From NCBI GenBank assembly GCA_036924285.1, contig JAYKYS010000001.1:3756501-3820500 (forward strand): 64,000 bases of DNA. Direction: 5' to 3'. The notes beneath the pieces were generated by a model, which saw nothing but the letters and a program-made list of their open reading frames with translations, was not told the DNA's origin and did no database searches. Positions 43,126 to 53,628 of the stretch are shown piece by piece. Source of the stretch: Asterella californica. Lineage: Eukaryota; Streptophyta; Marchantiopsida; Marchantiales; Aytoniaceae. Both the position numbers and the translations under genes were made by a program. Positions within the stretch are counted from its first letter, which is position 1. Each line of letters begins with the position of its first letter.

Positions 43126-43129
43126 ACGC

Positions 43130-45459
43130 TGTCGTGTCGTGGACCAACTCCTATCTGAAGTTCAGACTTCGATGCTTGTCACTCCAAAGACACTCATGAG
43201 AAAGCAAGCTATGCCCCAGCTTACGGACTTTTGACACCATTTCGGATCTCTACTTTCATCGCATCAGTGGAGAGAGCTCCTTGTCAGCTTTTCATAGGCA
43301 CCTTGTTTATTTTGTTTGGACGCTCAATGGAGAAGTTACAATACTCGAAAGATGGGTAAAACAAGCTAGGTCCTAGCTTACGGACTTTGGCACAACTTCA
43401 GATTTTTGTTTTCATCGCATCAGTGGATAGAGCTCTTTGTCAACACTCCATAAGCACTTGTCTACTTCATTTGGACGCCTAGTGGAGAAGTTACGAGACT
43501 CGAAAGATGGGTAAAACAAGCTAGGCCCCAGCTTACGGGCTTTTGGCACAACTTCGAATCTTCATTTTCATTACATCGATGGGTAGAGCTCTTTGTCAGC
43601 TTTCCACGGACACTTCGTCTACTTCAGTTGGATGCCTAGTGGAGAAGTTACGAGACTCGAAAGATGGGTAAAACAAGCTAAGCCCCAGCTTACAAACTTT
43701 TGGCACAACTTTGGATCTTCATTTTCATTACATCAATGGGTAGAGCTCGTTGTCACCTTTCCACGTGCACTTCGTCTACTTCAGCTGGACGCCTACTGGA
43801 GAAGTTACGCAGACTCGAAAGATGGGTAAAACAAGCTAGGCCCCAGCTTACGAGCTTTTGGCACGACTTTGGATCTTCAGTTTCATTACATCGATGGGTA
43901 GAGCTCATTGTCAGCTTTCCATAGGCACTTCGTCTATTTCGTTTGGACGCCTAGTGGAGAAGTTACGAGACTCGAAAAATGGATAAATCAAGCTAGACCT
44001 TAGTTTACTTGCTGACTGGGTATTTGAGACTTCAGGCGTTATATCAAAGACGCAAGGGGCCTGCTTCATTAATATCACAGTGAACTTCGTACGTAAAAAG
44101 ACTGATACAAGGGGGCAGCTTAGGGGTTAGCTTGCGTCTGCGACTTGTCGATGGATGGTTTGGAGATTTGAGAAGTCCAATACACGCGCGCAAGGTGTTA
44201 TTGGGTTCAGATCTGTGCATGTTACGCTCAAGTTAAGACGGTTTGGGAAGAGACGGATCAGGGGATGTTTACTGAGAGAAATTGAGACGCAGGAAGAAGA
44301 TCTAGATATTTCAGTTACTTGTGAAGGAGAGTTGGACCGTTCGGACCGTTCCGGAGTCCAAACTTACTGTCCTTGGATCAATCGGGATCAAAACATCGAG
44401 TTCTATAGGAAATTGAAGACGATACCAAGTTTCATCAGACGGTTTAGGAGTTCTGAGTGAAATTGGCTCGCAAGGAAGCGCTTGCGTCAGGATTTTCTTC
44501 GTCTGCGACCTAAAATTGGGTTGTTCTTCGCGATCAGTGTGCCAAGCTCTTCGTTCTTGGTGCCTACTCGATCAGGAAGTCTTCATCTACGCATAGGAGA
44601 AGACAATACGTGGATTGGATTGTTGGTTTGGGTGAGGTGAGCGAGTTTGAGCCGCAGGGAGTCCATTTACGTCAGTCTTTTGCAACCTGCGACCAAATTT
44701 CTTGCGTGGTTTTGCAAGAAGAACTCCAAACGGTTTGTTTGGAGTCTCGTTGGGTTCGTGATAGCTAGATCTGTCTGCCAGGGAAGACATATATCAGTTC
44801 AAGCGATCCGTTTGAGCGATGTGTGCGGTTTTAAGCCGCATGGAGCAGTTTTTGAAGATTCGATCAACTGCGACAGAAAATCGACGATATCTCGGCTGTT
44901 GGGAGTCAGATCTGAAGGTTTCTTGGGTTAACAGAGTCAGCGGAGGAGACCCTATCCACATCTGAAGTCCGTTCGACGAAAGGAGAAAGTTCTCAGATAG
45001 GTCTTTTTTGATTTCTTCGCTACGAGTTTTGCTCTTTTGAGTTCGTTAGAGTTCTGGTTGGTTATATACAGCTTGTGGTAGCCAGCTTTGGCTAAGAGCT
45101 TGTACATGGATGTGGTTTGGACTTGGGTTTCAATCGTGTGATACTGGAGCAGCTCTGTTTGTTAGCAAAGGGAAGTTTCTCTTGCTTTGAGCTACGCTTC
45201 GATGGTTTTAGGTCAGGGTTGAGATTCAGGGGTTCCTTTTAGAAGCTTTGAAGCATATTACAGACCGCTCTGGTCTGTTTCTCAGTTTTGTGTTCTTAGG
45301 AAGAAAGAACTGGCTGTGTACATACATTTGGAGTTGGTATATATTGCAGCATTCGTTTTCTTTGGTTGTTTTTCTCTGTCTTGTCTTTGTTCAGCACACA
45401 GCATCTCCACAGCCAGGAACCTCACGTTTTCTTGGACATCCTTCACGTAAAATCTGACA
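43130..45459 (+). repeat. Element D 5' LTR (2330 bp)
   Basis: Starts tgtcgtgtcgtggacc and ends cacgtaaaatctgaca. It is collinear with 47885-50194 and with the reverse complement of the B LTRs. It contains the segment deleted from the B 3' LTR (44945-45140). Confidence 0.9.
43200..43990 (+). repeat. ~157 bp tandem array in element D 5' LTR
   Basis: About five units. The marker 'gatgggtaaaacaagcta' or its variant lies at 43351, 43506, 43663, 43821 and 43979 (spacings 155, 157, 158, 158). Each unit also has 'agcttacggacttttggcac', 'gggtagagctcgttgtcag' and 'cacttcgtctacttc'. Repeated small ORFs here (such as FITSMGRARCHLSTCTSS) are translations of the array. Confidence 0.9.
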
Positions 45460-45609
45460 CGATACGGTGGAGATTTTTGTGTGTTGGAACTTGGAAGAAG
45501 AGATCAACAATCATGAACGAGGATGAAGATGGATACGATTGTTCGGAGGATGTTGCGGACATGGGATGATGGACTTGTAGATGGTTTAGGAGAATGAGAG
45601 GATGGGAGG

Positions 45610-46659
45610 ATGGAACGAGCCATGATTGTGGACGGGATGGACGGATCAGAAGAGATATCAGGGGTGCAATTGGATGCAGCAACTGCACGTTTGTTTCAAG
45701 CCTTCACTTTGTTTTTGCGACAAGAGCAAGGGAACCAACAAAAGGAGGCTTTAGAGACGAAGGCGCTTCGAAAGGTGATCGAAAAGCTCGATCTATTTGA
45801 TGAGGAAGACATCTCAAAATACTTGAGATGTTACAAGACGGAGATGGATTTGGATCAGGTATCGGAGAAGGAGATGATCGAGACATTCAAACTCACTGCG
45901 GTACTTGAGATAATGGAGCATGTGAAAGATCTAACAAAGCATTTTGGGAGGAACTGGGATACATTTTCACATGTGCTGATGGAGGAATATTTCTTGGGAA
46001 ACTCAGATCGAGTAACCAAGAAATCATTTTTGGGATGGGTCAACCAACCCAGCAAGGGTTTACAGTCTACAGAGCTGTTAAAGGAGTTCGAGAGACAATA
46101 CTCTCAACTATCTCGAGTGGACAAGCTAACCTTGGAGACCTACAAGACAGAGTTGTTTTTTCAAGCTGCAGATGAACCATGGCAAGAGCGGTTGGAATTA
46201 CTTCTGGAGGATGGATTGGAAGAAGAAGGGTTGACAAGGAATTGGGAGGTTGTGCATGAAGCGGTTGAGCTTCTTGTTTGGAGACATACAAGGGAAAAGA
46301 TTACAAGGTCGACACCTGTATCGTTGACTACCACACCAGTTCGGGTAGTATCTGAGGTTCAACTTCCAGTTGTGGTTGTAGAGGAGAAGGATCCAACCAC
46401 CTACAACAAAAGATGCGAGATCTACAAGCTAAGGTTACTAGGTTGGAGGATAAGGGATCATCGACTGAGATGGAACTTGTACCCAAACCAACTTGGGTAC
46501 ATTAGTGCGTGTGGTGTGATGATACTGATCATCAACGAGATGATTGCATCGACTTTGCAGAGTCTTTGCAACGTGAGGTTATTTCTTGGGAGGATGGAGA
46601 TGTTGGGTTCAGAATTACGGGTACTCTCTTTCAAACCAACGTTGGTAAAGGAGCTATGA
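45610..46659 (+). CDS. Element D gag
   Basis: 349 codons. Residues ~1-230 are the gag domain shared with B and C: QLDAATARLFQAFTLFLRQE, ALETKALRKVIEKLDLFDEE, ISKYLRCYKTEMDLDQVSEK, NSDRVTKKSFLGWVNQPSKG, LLKEFERQYSQLSRVDKLTL. The last ~50 codons are out of frame relative to B: the zinc knuckle that should follow is in another frame at 46507 (CVWCDDTDHQRDDC, C-x2-C-x4-H-x4-C). A frameshift therefore lies between about 46400 and 46500. The start ATG at 45610 gives a leader shorter than in B. Confidence 0.75.
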   Translation: MERAMIVDGMDGSEEISGVQLDAATARLFQAFTLFLRQEQGNQQKEALETKALRKVIEKLDLFDEEDISKYLRCYKTEMDLDQVSEKEMIETFKLTAVLEIMEHVKDLTKHFGRNWDTFSHVLMEEYFLGNSDRVTKKSFLGWVNQPSKGLQSTELLKEFERQYSQLSRVDKLTLETYKTELFFQAADEPWQERLELLLEDGLEEEGLTRNWEVVHEAVELLVWRHTREKITRSTPVSLTTTPVRVVSEVQLPVVVVEEKDPTTYNKRCEIYKLRLLGWRIRDHRLRWNLYPNQLGYISACGVMILIINEMIASTLQSLCNVRLFLGRMEMLGSELRVLSFKPTLVKEL

Positions 46660-47197
46660 AAAATTTCTGGATGATTATTTTGCGGCACATGCAGTTGTAG
46701 CTACCGAAGCTACAAGTTATGGTGCTAAGGTGGAGGAGATTGAGCATGATCTCCATGAGGATGATTTGGGTGAGCACATGGATCCAAGCGAGCTCAAGTT
46801 GGATACTGCATCCACGATGCAGAGCGAGAAGAAGAGACAGGAAGAGATTTTTTTAGAGAAGCAAGCTGGGGAGGATAAGGTTCAACAGGAAATTATTCGT
46901 TCTGAACTGGCAATGGAGGACGATTCTTCACAACCGGAGGAGATGGCTGAGATGCAGAAAGCGGACATGAGTGATCTGGTTGCATCCAAACAACAACCAG
47001 ATAATGGGACAATGATGGATGTGAAAGGAGGTTGGGAGGAGCACATTCGAGATGTACAGGTTGGGTTCCTATCATGGGAGGTCTTGGGTGCAGCTATAAA
47101 GGGAGTCCATGATGTCATCATTGACATCATCAAGGACAAACATGCTGAGGGTGAACGAGAGTGGATGGATGCTCTTGAGGTTACGAGTATAGGATGA
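46507..47197 (+). pseudogene. Element D gag C-terminal part (frameshifted)
   Basis: Frame 46507-46700 has the CCHC knuckle and TGTLFQTNVGKGAMKNF (B: TGALLQTNFGRGGMKKL). Frame 46730-47197 continues with an acidic spacer and VQVGFLSWEVLGAAIKGVHD, VIIDIIKDK (B: VEFTLREVLGIVKREFHD, VIIDVIKRK). Gag is thus complete in content but spread over three frames. It ends where B would begin the protease. Confidence 0.75.
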
Positions 47198-47884
47198 TGG
47201 GTAAGGATGGCTTACAGGGGAGAAGTCATTGCTGAAGGTGATTATGTTTGAGAGGTTGTGAAAGTTTACATGTGATCAGGGTTGGGAGGATGAGGCTTGG
47301 GAGGTTATAAAGGTTCTCAGAAGAAGAGATCAGAGAGGATGATGGTTGAGGAGGATACCATTGTACAGCGAGACAATGATGGTTGCAGTTGAGGATTTTG
47401 GTTGCAGCAGTGTGGTTCCTTTTTTCAGAAAACAAAAAAAAGAAGAGTTGGATACGTACAATGATATGTACAGACTTGAGGTTGAGGGCTACAATCAAGA
47501 TATGTGATGATGATTGGGATGACGGGGATGTATACTATGACACTTGGATCACAAATCTCTACGGTGAGGTTCTACAAGATAGATGGAAGACATTTCTATG
47601 GTATGATGGGTTATTCTTTCTATGTCTTCGCATATTGAAAGATGTGTAGATTTAGAGGGGGTGATTGGATGGGAGGTTGGAGAAGAGATGCGATGAGCAT
47701 GGATCTAAGGGGGAGCATGACCGAGTTACAACTTCAAGATGGCGATCAGGTTGCAGACTTGAAGATGAGGTTGACTGAAATGAGAAGGAGGATGACAACA
47801 TGAGAACGAGTGTACGTGCCGATCCACTCCTTGGTTGGTATCTCTGTTGCATACCGGAGGATGCACAGGTTTGGAGAGGATGGA
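47198..47884. other. Element D internal non-coding region and PPT
   Basis: No pol motif was found. The stretch has purine-rich G-tracts. 47873-47884 (ggagaggatgga) next to the 3' LTR serves as PPT. 47815-47860 (gtgccgatccactccttggttgg, gcataccggaggatgcac) matches the region just inside the B 3' LTR (9060-9110, reversed). Confidence 0.6.
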
Positions 47885-50194
47885 TGTCGTGTCGTGGACC
47901 GGCTCCTATATGAAATCGATGCTTGTCACTCCAAAGACACTCATGAGAAAGCAAGCTAGGCCCCAGCTTACGGACTTTTGACACCATTTCGGATCTCCAC
48001 TTTCATCCACATCAGTGGATAGAGCTCCTTGTCAGCTTTTTATATGCACCTTGTTGACTTCGTTTAGACGCTCAGTGGAGAAGTTACAAGACTCGAAAGA
48101 TGGGTAAAACAAGCTAGGCCCTAGCTTACGGACTTTGGCACAACTTCAGATTTTCGCTTTCATCGCATCAGTGGATAGAGCTCTTTGTCAACACTCCATA
48201 GGCACTTGTCTATTTCATTTTGACGCCTAGTGGAGAAGTTACGAGACTCGAAAGATGGGTAAAACAAGCTAGGCCCCAGCTTACGAGCTCTTGGCACAAC
48301 TTCAGATCTTCATTTTCATTACATCGATGGATAGAGCTCGTTGTCATCTTTCCACGGGCACTTCGTCTACTTCAGCTGGATGCCTAGTGGAGAAGTTACG
48401 ACTCAAAAGATGGGTAAAACAAACTAGTCCTCAGCCTACGTACTTTTGGCACAACTTCGGATCTTCATTTTCATTACATCAATGGGTAGAGCTCGTTGTC
48501 AGCTTTCCACGTGCACTTCGTCTACTTCAGCTGGACGCCTAGTGGAGAAGTTACGAGATTCAAAAGATGGGTAAAACAAGCTAAGCCCCAGCTTACGAGC
48601 TTTTGGCACGACTTCGGATCTTCACTTTTATTACATCGATGGGTAGAGTTCATTGTCAGCTTTCCACGGGCACTTCGTCTATTTCATTTGGACGCCTAGT
48701 GGCGAGACTCGAAAAATGGATAAATCAAGCTAGACCTTAGTTTACTTGCTGACTGGGTATTTGAGACTTCAGGCGTTATATCAAAGACGCAAGGGACCTG
48801 CTTCATTATTATCATAGAGAACTTCGTACGTACAGAGACTGATACAAGGGGACAGCTTAGGGGTTAGCTTGCGTCTGCGACTTGTCGGTGAATGATTTGG
48901 AGATTTGAGAAGTCTAATACACGCGCGCAAGGTGTCATTGGGTTCAGATCTGTGCAGGCTACGCACAGGTTAAGACGGTTTGGGAAGAGACGGATCGGGG
49001 GATGTGTACTGAGAGAAATTGAGACGCAGGAAGAAGATTTGGATATTTCAATTACCTGTGAAGGAGAGTTGGACCGTTCGGACCGTTCCGGAGTCCAAAC
49101 TTGCTGTCCTTGGATCCATCGAGATCAAAACATCGAGTTCTACAGGAAATTGAAGACGATACCAAGTTTCATCGGGCGGTTTAGGAGTTCTGAGTGAAAT
49201 TGGCTCGCAAGGAAGCGCTTGCGTCAGGATTTTCATCGCCTGTGATCTAAAATTGAATTGTTCTTCGCGATCAGTGTGCCAAGCTCTTCATTCTTGGTGC
49301 CTAGCGACTAGGGAGTCTTCATCTACGCATAGGAGAAGACAATACGTGGATTGGATTGTTGGTTTGGGTGAGGTGAGCGAATTTGAGCCACAAGGAGTCC
49401 ATTTACGTCAGTTTTTTGCAACCTGCGACCAAATTTCTTGCGTGGTTTTGCAAGAGGAACTCCAAACGGTTTGTTTGGAGTCTCGTTGGGTTCGTGATAG
49501 CTACATCTGCCTGCCAGGGAAGACATATATCAGATCAAGCGATCCGTTTGAGCAATGTGTGCGGTTTTAAGCCGCATGGAGCAGTTTTTGAAGATTCGAT
49601 CACCTGCGACAGAAAATCGACGATATCTCGGCTGTTGGGAGTCATATCTGAAGGTTTCTTGGGTTAACGGAGTCAGCGGAGGAGACCTTATACACATCTG
49701 AAGTCCGTTTGGCGAAAGAAGAAAGTTCTCAAATAGATCTTTTTCGGTTTCTTTGCTATGGGTTTTGCTCTTTTGAGTTCGTTAGAGTTCTAGTTGGTTA
49801 TATACAGCTTGTGGTAGCCAGCTTTGGCTAAGAGCTTGTATATGGATGTGGTTTGGACTTGGGTTTCAATCGTGTGATACTGGAGCAGCTCTGTTTGTTA
49901 GCAAAGGGAAGTTTCTCTTGCTTTGAGCTTCGCTTCGGTGGTTTTGGGCAGGATTGAGATTCAGGGGTTCGTTTTAGAGACTTTGAAGCATATTACAGAC
50001 CGCTTTGGTCTGTTTCTCAGTTTTGTGTTCTTAGGAAGAAAGAACCGGTAGTGTACATACATTTGGAGTTGATATATATTGCAGCATTCGTTTTCTTTGG
50101 TTGTTTTTCTCTGTCTTGTCTTTGTTCAGCACACAACATCTCGACATCCAGGAACCTCGCATTTTCATGGACATCCTTCACGCAAAATCTGACA
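47885..50194 (+). repeat. Element D 3' LTR (2310 bp)
   Basis: Starts tgtcgtgtcgtggaccgg and ends cacgcaaaatctgaca. It is collinear with 43130-45459 with scattered differences, so the insertion is not recent. Five tandem units lie at about 47945-48725 (marker at 48099, 48254, 48409, 48566, 48715). Confidence 0.9.
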
Positions 50195-50249
50195 CGATAA
50201 TGCCAACACGGAATGTTTTAACATTAAACCGTCTTACAATACACATTCA

Positions 50250-50660
50250 GTGGAATGGGCAGTAGTATATGAGCCCAACTACTTCGTGGAATGTGAAAAT
50301 GGAGTCTACGAAGTACAGGCCCAAGATGGTGCTATGGTGCCCATTCAACCCCAACAATTTACCCCCATTCCTCCGGTACACATCCAACGTTTTGTACCCA
50401 TGCAAATGACTACTAATGTCTCCCAACGGAAGTTTGCGCCTGCAAGTTACCAAGGACCACCAACTCTTGGCACGTCATGTTTTAATTGTGGAGCCGTTGG
50501 TTATTGGGCTCCTTCTTGTCCTCATCCAAAGAAACAAGTATGATATATGCCACTGTGTGGAAAGTGTGATAAGTCCGGAAATGGGGCCACAGATTGTACG
50601 AATGAACAAGCTCAAAAGACCGATGTGAGGTTTCAACCACCTCCCAACCAACAACGACCA
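50250..50660 (+). pseudogene. Element G gag C-terminal part with two altered zinc knuckles
   Basis: 50250-50543 reads a Pro/Gln-rich linker and then CFNCGAVGYWAPSC. After a stop, the same frame from 50547 has CGKCDKSGNGATDC. Both fit C-x2-C-x4-?-x4-C, but the His position is Tyr in the first and Asn in the second, so neither should bind zinc normally. This fits a decayed copy. The N-terminal gag domain is missing, cut by element D. Confidence 0.75.
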
Positions 50661-50704
50661 GATGCAGGAATGAACATGGTCGATTTGGTGGAAGATCTGA
50701 AGGC

Positions 50705-51190
50705 TTGTACTCTTTCAAAGACGATGAATATGGTTGGTCAGAAGACACGGAAATTCTGGTGAACAAGGTCGAGACGCGAAGTGTAAAGAAGATACTTCGG
50801 AAAGGAGAGACTCTGACGGAAACCGAAGCGAAGGAAGCGAAGGACATCAAGAAGACTGAGCGAAAGGAGTTGAAGAAGAAGAAAAGAGTGCACAAGACGT
50901 TGACAGAACAAGTGCGTGAACTAGCAGGGAAGCGAGCAAAGTTGGATTTGGCCGAAGTTTGCAATGAAGAGGAGAGACCGAAGAAGATCTCAGCAAGACT
51001 GCCTGCTGACATTTCTGAGGAAGTGAAAGCACTACTCAATAAAGAACTGAGTAGAGAAACGAATGAGGTAGAACCTAGCCAGGAAAGACTTGGGAGGGTG
51101 AAGACCGAAGTCACTTCGTCCGAAGGCAATCGACCACCTAAACTTCGAAACCAGGTGGCTGAGCGACTAAGAAGAATGCTCAAGTGGTAA
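50705..51190 (+). CDS. Element G gag-protease spacer
   Basis: 161 codons of highly charged, helical sequence (Lys/Glu-rich, RKGETLTETEAKEAKDIKKT, LPADISEEVKALLNKELSRE) ending in QVAERLRRMLKW. It overlaps the start of the protease ORF by 7 nt. No enzyme motif. It is the usual linker region between nucleocapsid and protease in such elements, perhaps split off by frameshift. Confidence 0.5.
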   Translation: MYSFKDDEYGWSEDTEILVNKVETRSVKKILRKGETLTETEAKEAKDIKKTERKELKKKKRVHKTLTEQVRELAGKRAKLDLAEVCNEEERPKKISARLPADISEEVKALLNKELSRETNEVEPSQERLGRVKTEVTSSEGNRPPKLRNQVAERLRRMLKW

Positions 51191-51810
51191 GCCCCCACTA
51201 TAATATAGTGGAGGACTTACTGAACCAACATGCTAACATAACAATAAAGCAGTTGGTCGAAGATAATAGGCTGTACAGAAAGTTGTTGTTGGCAGCCTTG
51301 AGAAAACCAGCGAAGGCTAAATCGAAGAACCTGCCTTCATTGTTTCAAGTGGGATTGGAAGACTTAGGATCTCCAGAAGTAGACATCGAAATAGATGGAT
51401 GTCTAATAAAACATGTGCTTATAGACTCTGGTTCTAGCGTGAACATTATTACAGAGGAGACAGCGCATGGATTAGGTTACACAAAGTTTCAATCAACACC
51501 AAGAGTGTTGAGGATGACGAATCAAAGTCGACGAAGACCTTTGGGAGTACTGCGAGATATCCCTACGACAATTGGTGGGATAATCTTCAAACTTACCTAT
51601 ATTGTACTAAGACCACTGGTTAAGTCTGGCTATGGAGTGTTTATAGGCAGGCCTTGGCTATGTGGTGCTAAGGTAATCATTGCCTGGTATAAGCAGAAGT
51701 TATCCTTCAATGATCCGATGAAACCCACAGATAAAGGTGTCTCTGTAAGCTGGAAGAAGATGTCACACCAACTGCTATTAATATTAAAAGTAATAGATGT
51801 ACCTGCTTGA
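51184..51810 (+). CDS. Element G aspartic protease
   Basis: 208 aa. The retropepsin active site is VLIDSGSSVNIITEETAHGL (Asp-Ser-Gly), with DIEIDGCLIKH before it and the second hydrophobic-Gly part YGVFIGRPWLCGAKVI after it. The first ~60 residues (VEDLLNQHANITIKQLVEDN) are the conserved segment preceding the protease in many plant gypsy elements. It cleaves the Gag-Pol polyprotein. The Asp-Ser-Gly here contrasts with Asp-His-Gly in B, C and E. Confidence 0.8.
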   Translation: MVSPHYNIVEDLLNQHANITIKQLVEDNRLYRKLLLAALRKPAKAKSKNLPSLFQVGLEDLGSPEVDIEIDGCLIKHVLIDSGSSVNIITEETAHGLGYTKFQSTPRVLRMTNQSRRRPLGVLRDIPTTIGGIIFKLTYIVLRPLVKSGYGVFIGRPWLCGAKVIIAWYKQKLSFNDPMKPTDKGVSVSWKKMSHQLLLILKVIDVPA

Positions 51811-52211
51811 ATAAATTTATTATTTTTTATAAAAATCGAGGATAAAGATTGAGTCGAAACATCTTCACAGATTCAGGGTACACTTTGGATGAAATCTCTT
51901 CATCTTCAAGCACCAGCTCGGAGAATGAAAGATCAGGACCCTACATAGTTGTGAACTACTTGCAATGCTATGAGATAGAAGAAGAAGAAGAGTGCGAAGG
52001 GCCTGAGGAAGAATAGCAATCACAGTTGGGACAGAGAAGTTCAGAGGTAAGCCACACCAAAGGAATGGTACTGAAGTCAGCAACAGTGGATTTGGTCCTC
52101 GAAGAAGAGAAGGTCTTGAAGATCACAACGAAGTTACAGGGAGCAGAATTGGAAGTGTACCACGATATGTTAACTTACTATCAGAATGTCTTCGCCTAGA
52201 AAATAGAAGAC

Positions 52212-53540
52212 ATGAAAGATATTCCTGCGAAGTGGGATCAACATCGAATTGATCTGTTGGAAAATTCTGTACATGTGAGACAAAGACAGTATCGGCTAAA
52301 CCCGAAGTACTCTCTCTTAGTCAAGGATGAAATTGATAAGTACTTAAGTGCTAGAATTATCTTTCCTGTCCTTAGCAGTGAATGGGTATCATATATAGTG
52401 ATAGTACCTAAGAAGAAGACTGGTAAAATCAGAGTATGTCAAAATTTTTGAAAACTAAATGCAGCAACCAGGAAAGACCATCACCCATTACTTTTTACAG
52501 ATTCTATTTTAGATAGAGTAGTTGGTCATGAGTGCTATAGTTTTCTTGATGGATTTTCAAGGTATAATCAGGTATCCATTAGAGAAGAAGACAAAGACAA
52601 GACTACTTTTACCACTGACTGGGGTACTTTTGCATACCATAAGATGCCCTTTGGTTTGTGTAATGCTCCTGCCACATTTCAGAGAATAATGACAAACATT
52701 TTCTAGGAGTATCTTAGGAAGTTCTTAGAAATTTTTATAGATGATTTTTGTGTTTTTGGTCTAGGAAAGAGCATATAAATTCCTTGGCCGTAGTTTTTCG
52801 GCGTTGTAGAGATGCTCAGTTGGCATTACATCCAGAAAAGTGTTTCTTTGTCATGACAGAGGGTCTCTTATTAAGACATAGAGTCTCGCAGTGAGGCATT
52901 GAAGTATATGTAGATAAAGTCCAAGTTATAGTAGCTTTGGATCCTCTTTCTAATGTTAGCGAGTTGCGGGAATTCTTAAGACATGTGGGTTACTATCAGA
53001 GGTTTATCAAAGACTATGCAACCCTGGTAGCACCATTAACCAAATTGTTGAAGAAGGCTACTGAGTACGTCTGGCAGGAACAGAGACAGAAAGCTTTTGA
53101 AACTCTGAAGACGAATTTGATTGAAGCTCTAGTTATGAACGCACCAGATTGGAGTCAACCATTTCAAGTGTATGTGGATACTTCAGCATTCGCTATTGAA
53201 GTGGTACTGAGTCAGAAAGACAGTGAAAAGAGAGACCATCCGATTTACTATGCGAGTAGACAGCTATCTGTTGCAGAGAAGAACTACTCTACTACAGAGC
53301 GTGAAGCACTGGGGATGGTGTATTCGTCAGAAAATTTTGACACTACTTGTTGGGTTGCGAGTTTGTATTCTACGTGGATCACTATGCTTTAAAACATCTG
53401 GTGCAAAAATCTGATTTGTCGAGAAGAATAACACGATGGATGTTGTTATTGCATGAGTTCAAATTCACAGTTCAAACTCGAGCAGGTAAACATCATGAGA
53501 ATGCAGATTACATGTCTCGGTTGAGGACAAGAGAGTGACA
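52212..53540 (+). pseudogene. Element G reverse transcriptase and RNase H
   Basis: RT begins HRIDLLENSVHVRQRQYRLN and has YIVIVPKKKTGKIRVCQNF, a TGA (52449-52451) where CGA (Arg) is expected, KLNAATRKDHHPLLFTD, YSFLDGFSRYNQVSI (first Asp), MPFGLCNAPATFQR, a TAG, and EIFIDDFCVFG (FIDD box). After a frame change the thumb reads LREFLRHVGYYQRFIKDYAT. RNase H has FQVYVDTSAFAIEVVLSQKD, HPIYYASRQLSVAEKNYSTT and EREALGMVYS. After another shift at about 53340 it continues with VFYVDHYALKHLV and AGKHHENADYMSRL. Confidence 0.85.
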
Positions 53541-53628
53541 AGATAACGTAGCGGACGACTTTCCAGATGAAGAGCTTTTCCAGCTGACAGTAATCCTCAC
53601 GAGCAGGTACCATGAGATATATAGATAT

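Larger units (their letters stand above)
43130..50194 (+). mobile_element. Element D: gag-only non-autonomous LTR retrotransposon
   Basis: Two long LTRs (43130-45459 and 47885-50194) of the B family flank an internal region of about 2.4 kb. That region holds gag (45610-46659, continuing in other frames to 47197) and then non-coding DNA. No protease, RT, RNase H or integrase motif was found inside. Its LTR ends match those of B, and the sequence after the 5' LTR (cgatacggtgg) is the same as in B. It resembles LARD/BARE2-type elements that rely on a relative's enzymes. Flanks aacgc (43125-43129) and aatgc (50199-50203) may be a diverged target duplication. Confidence 0.88.

Noticed and set aside
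45610..47884. Pol sequence hidden in element D
   Set aside because: Searched by eye for RT, RNase H and integrase motifs on both strands. Only gag-derived blocks were found.
50482..51198. Minus-strand 238-aa Ser/Phe/Leu-rich ORF
   Set aside because: It is the antisense of the Lys/Glu-rich gag-protease spacer of element G, and its composition is what complementing such codons gives.
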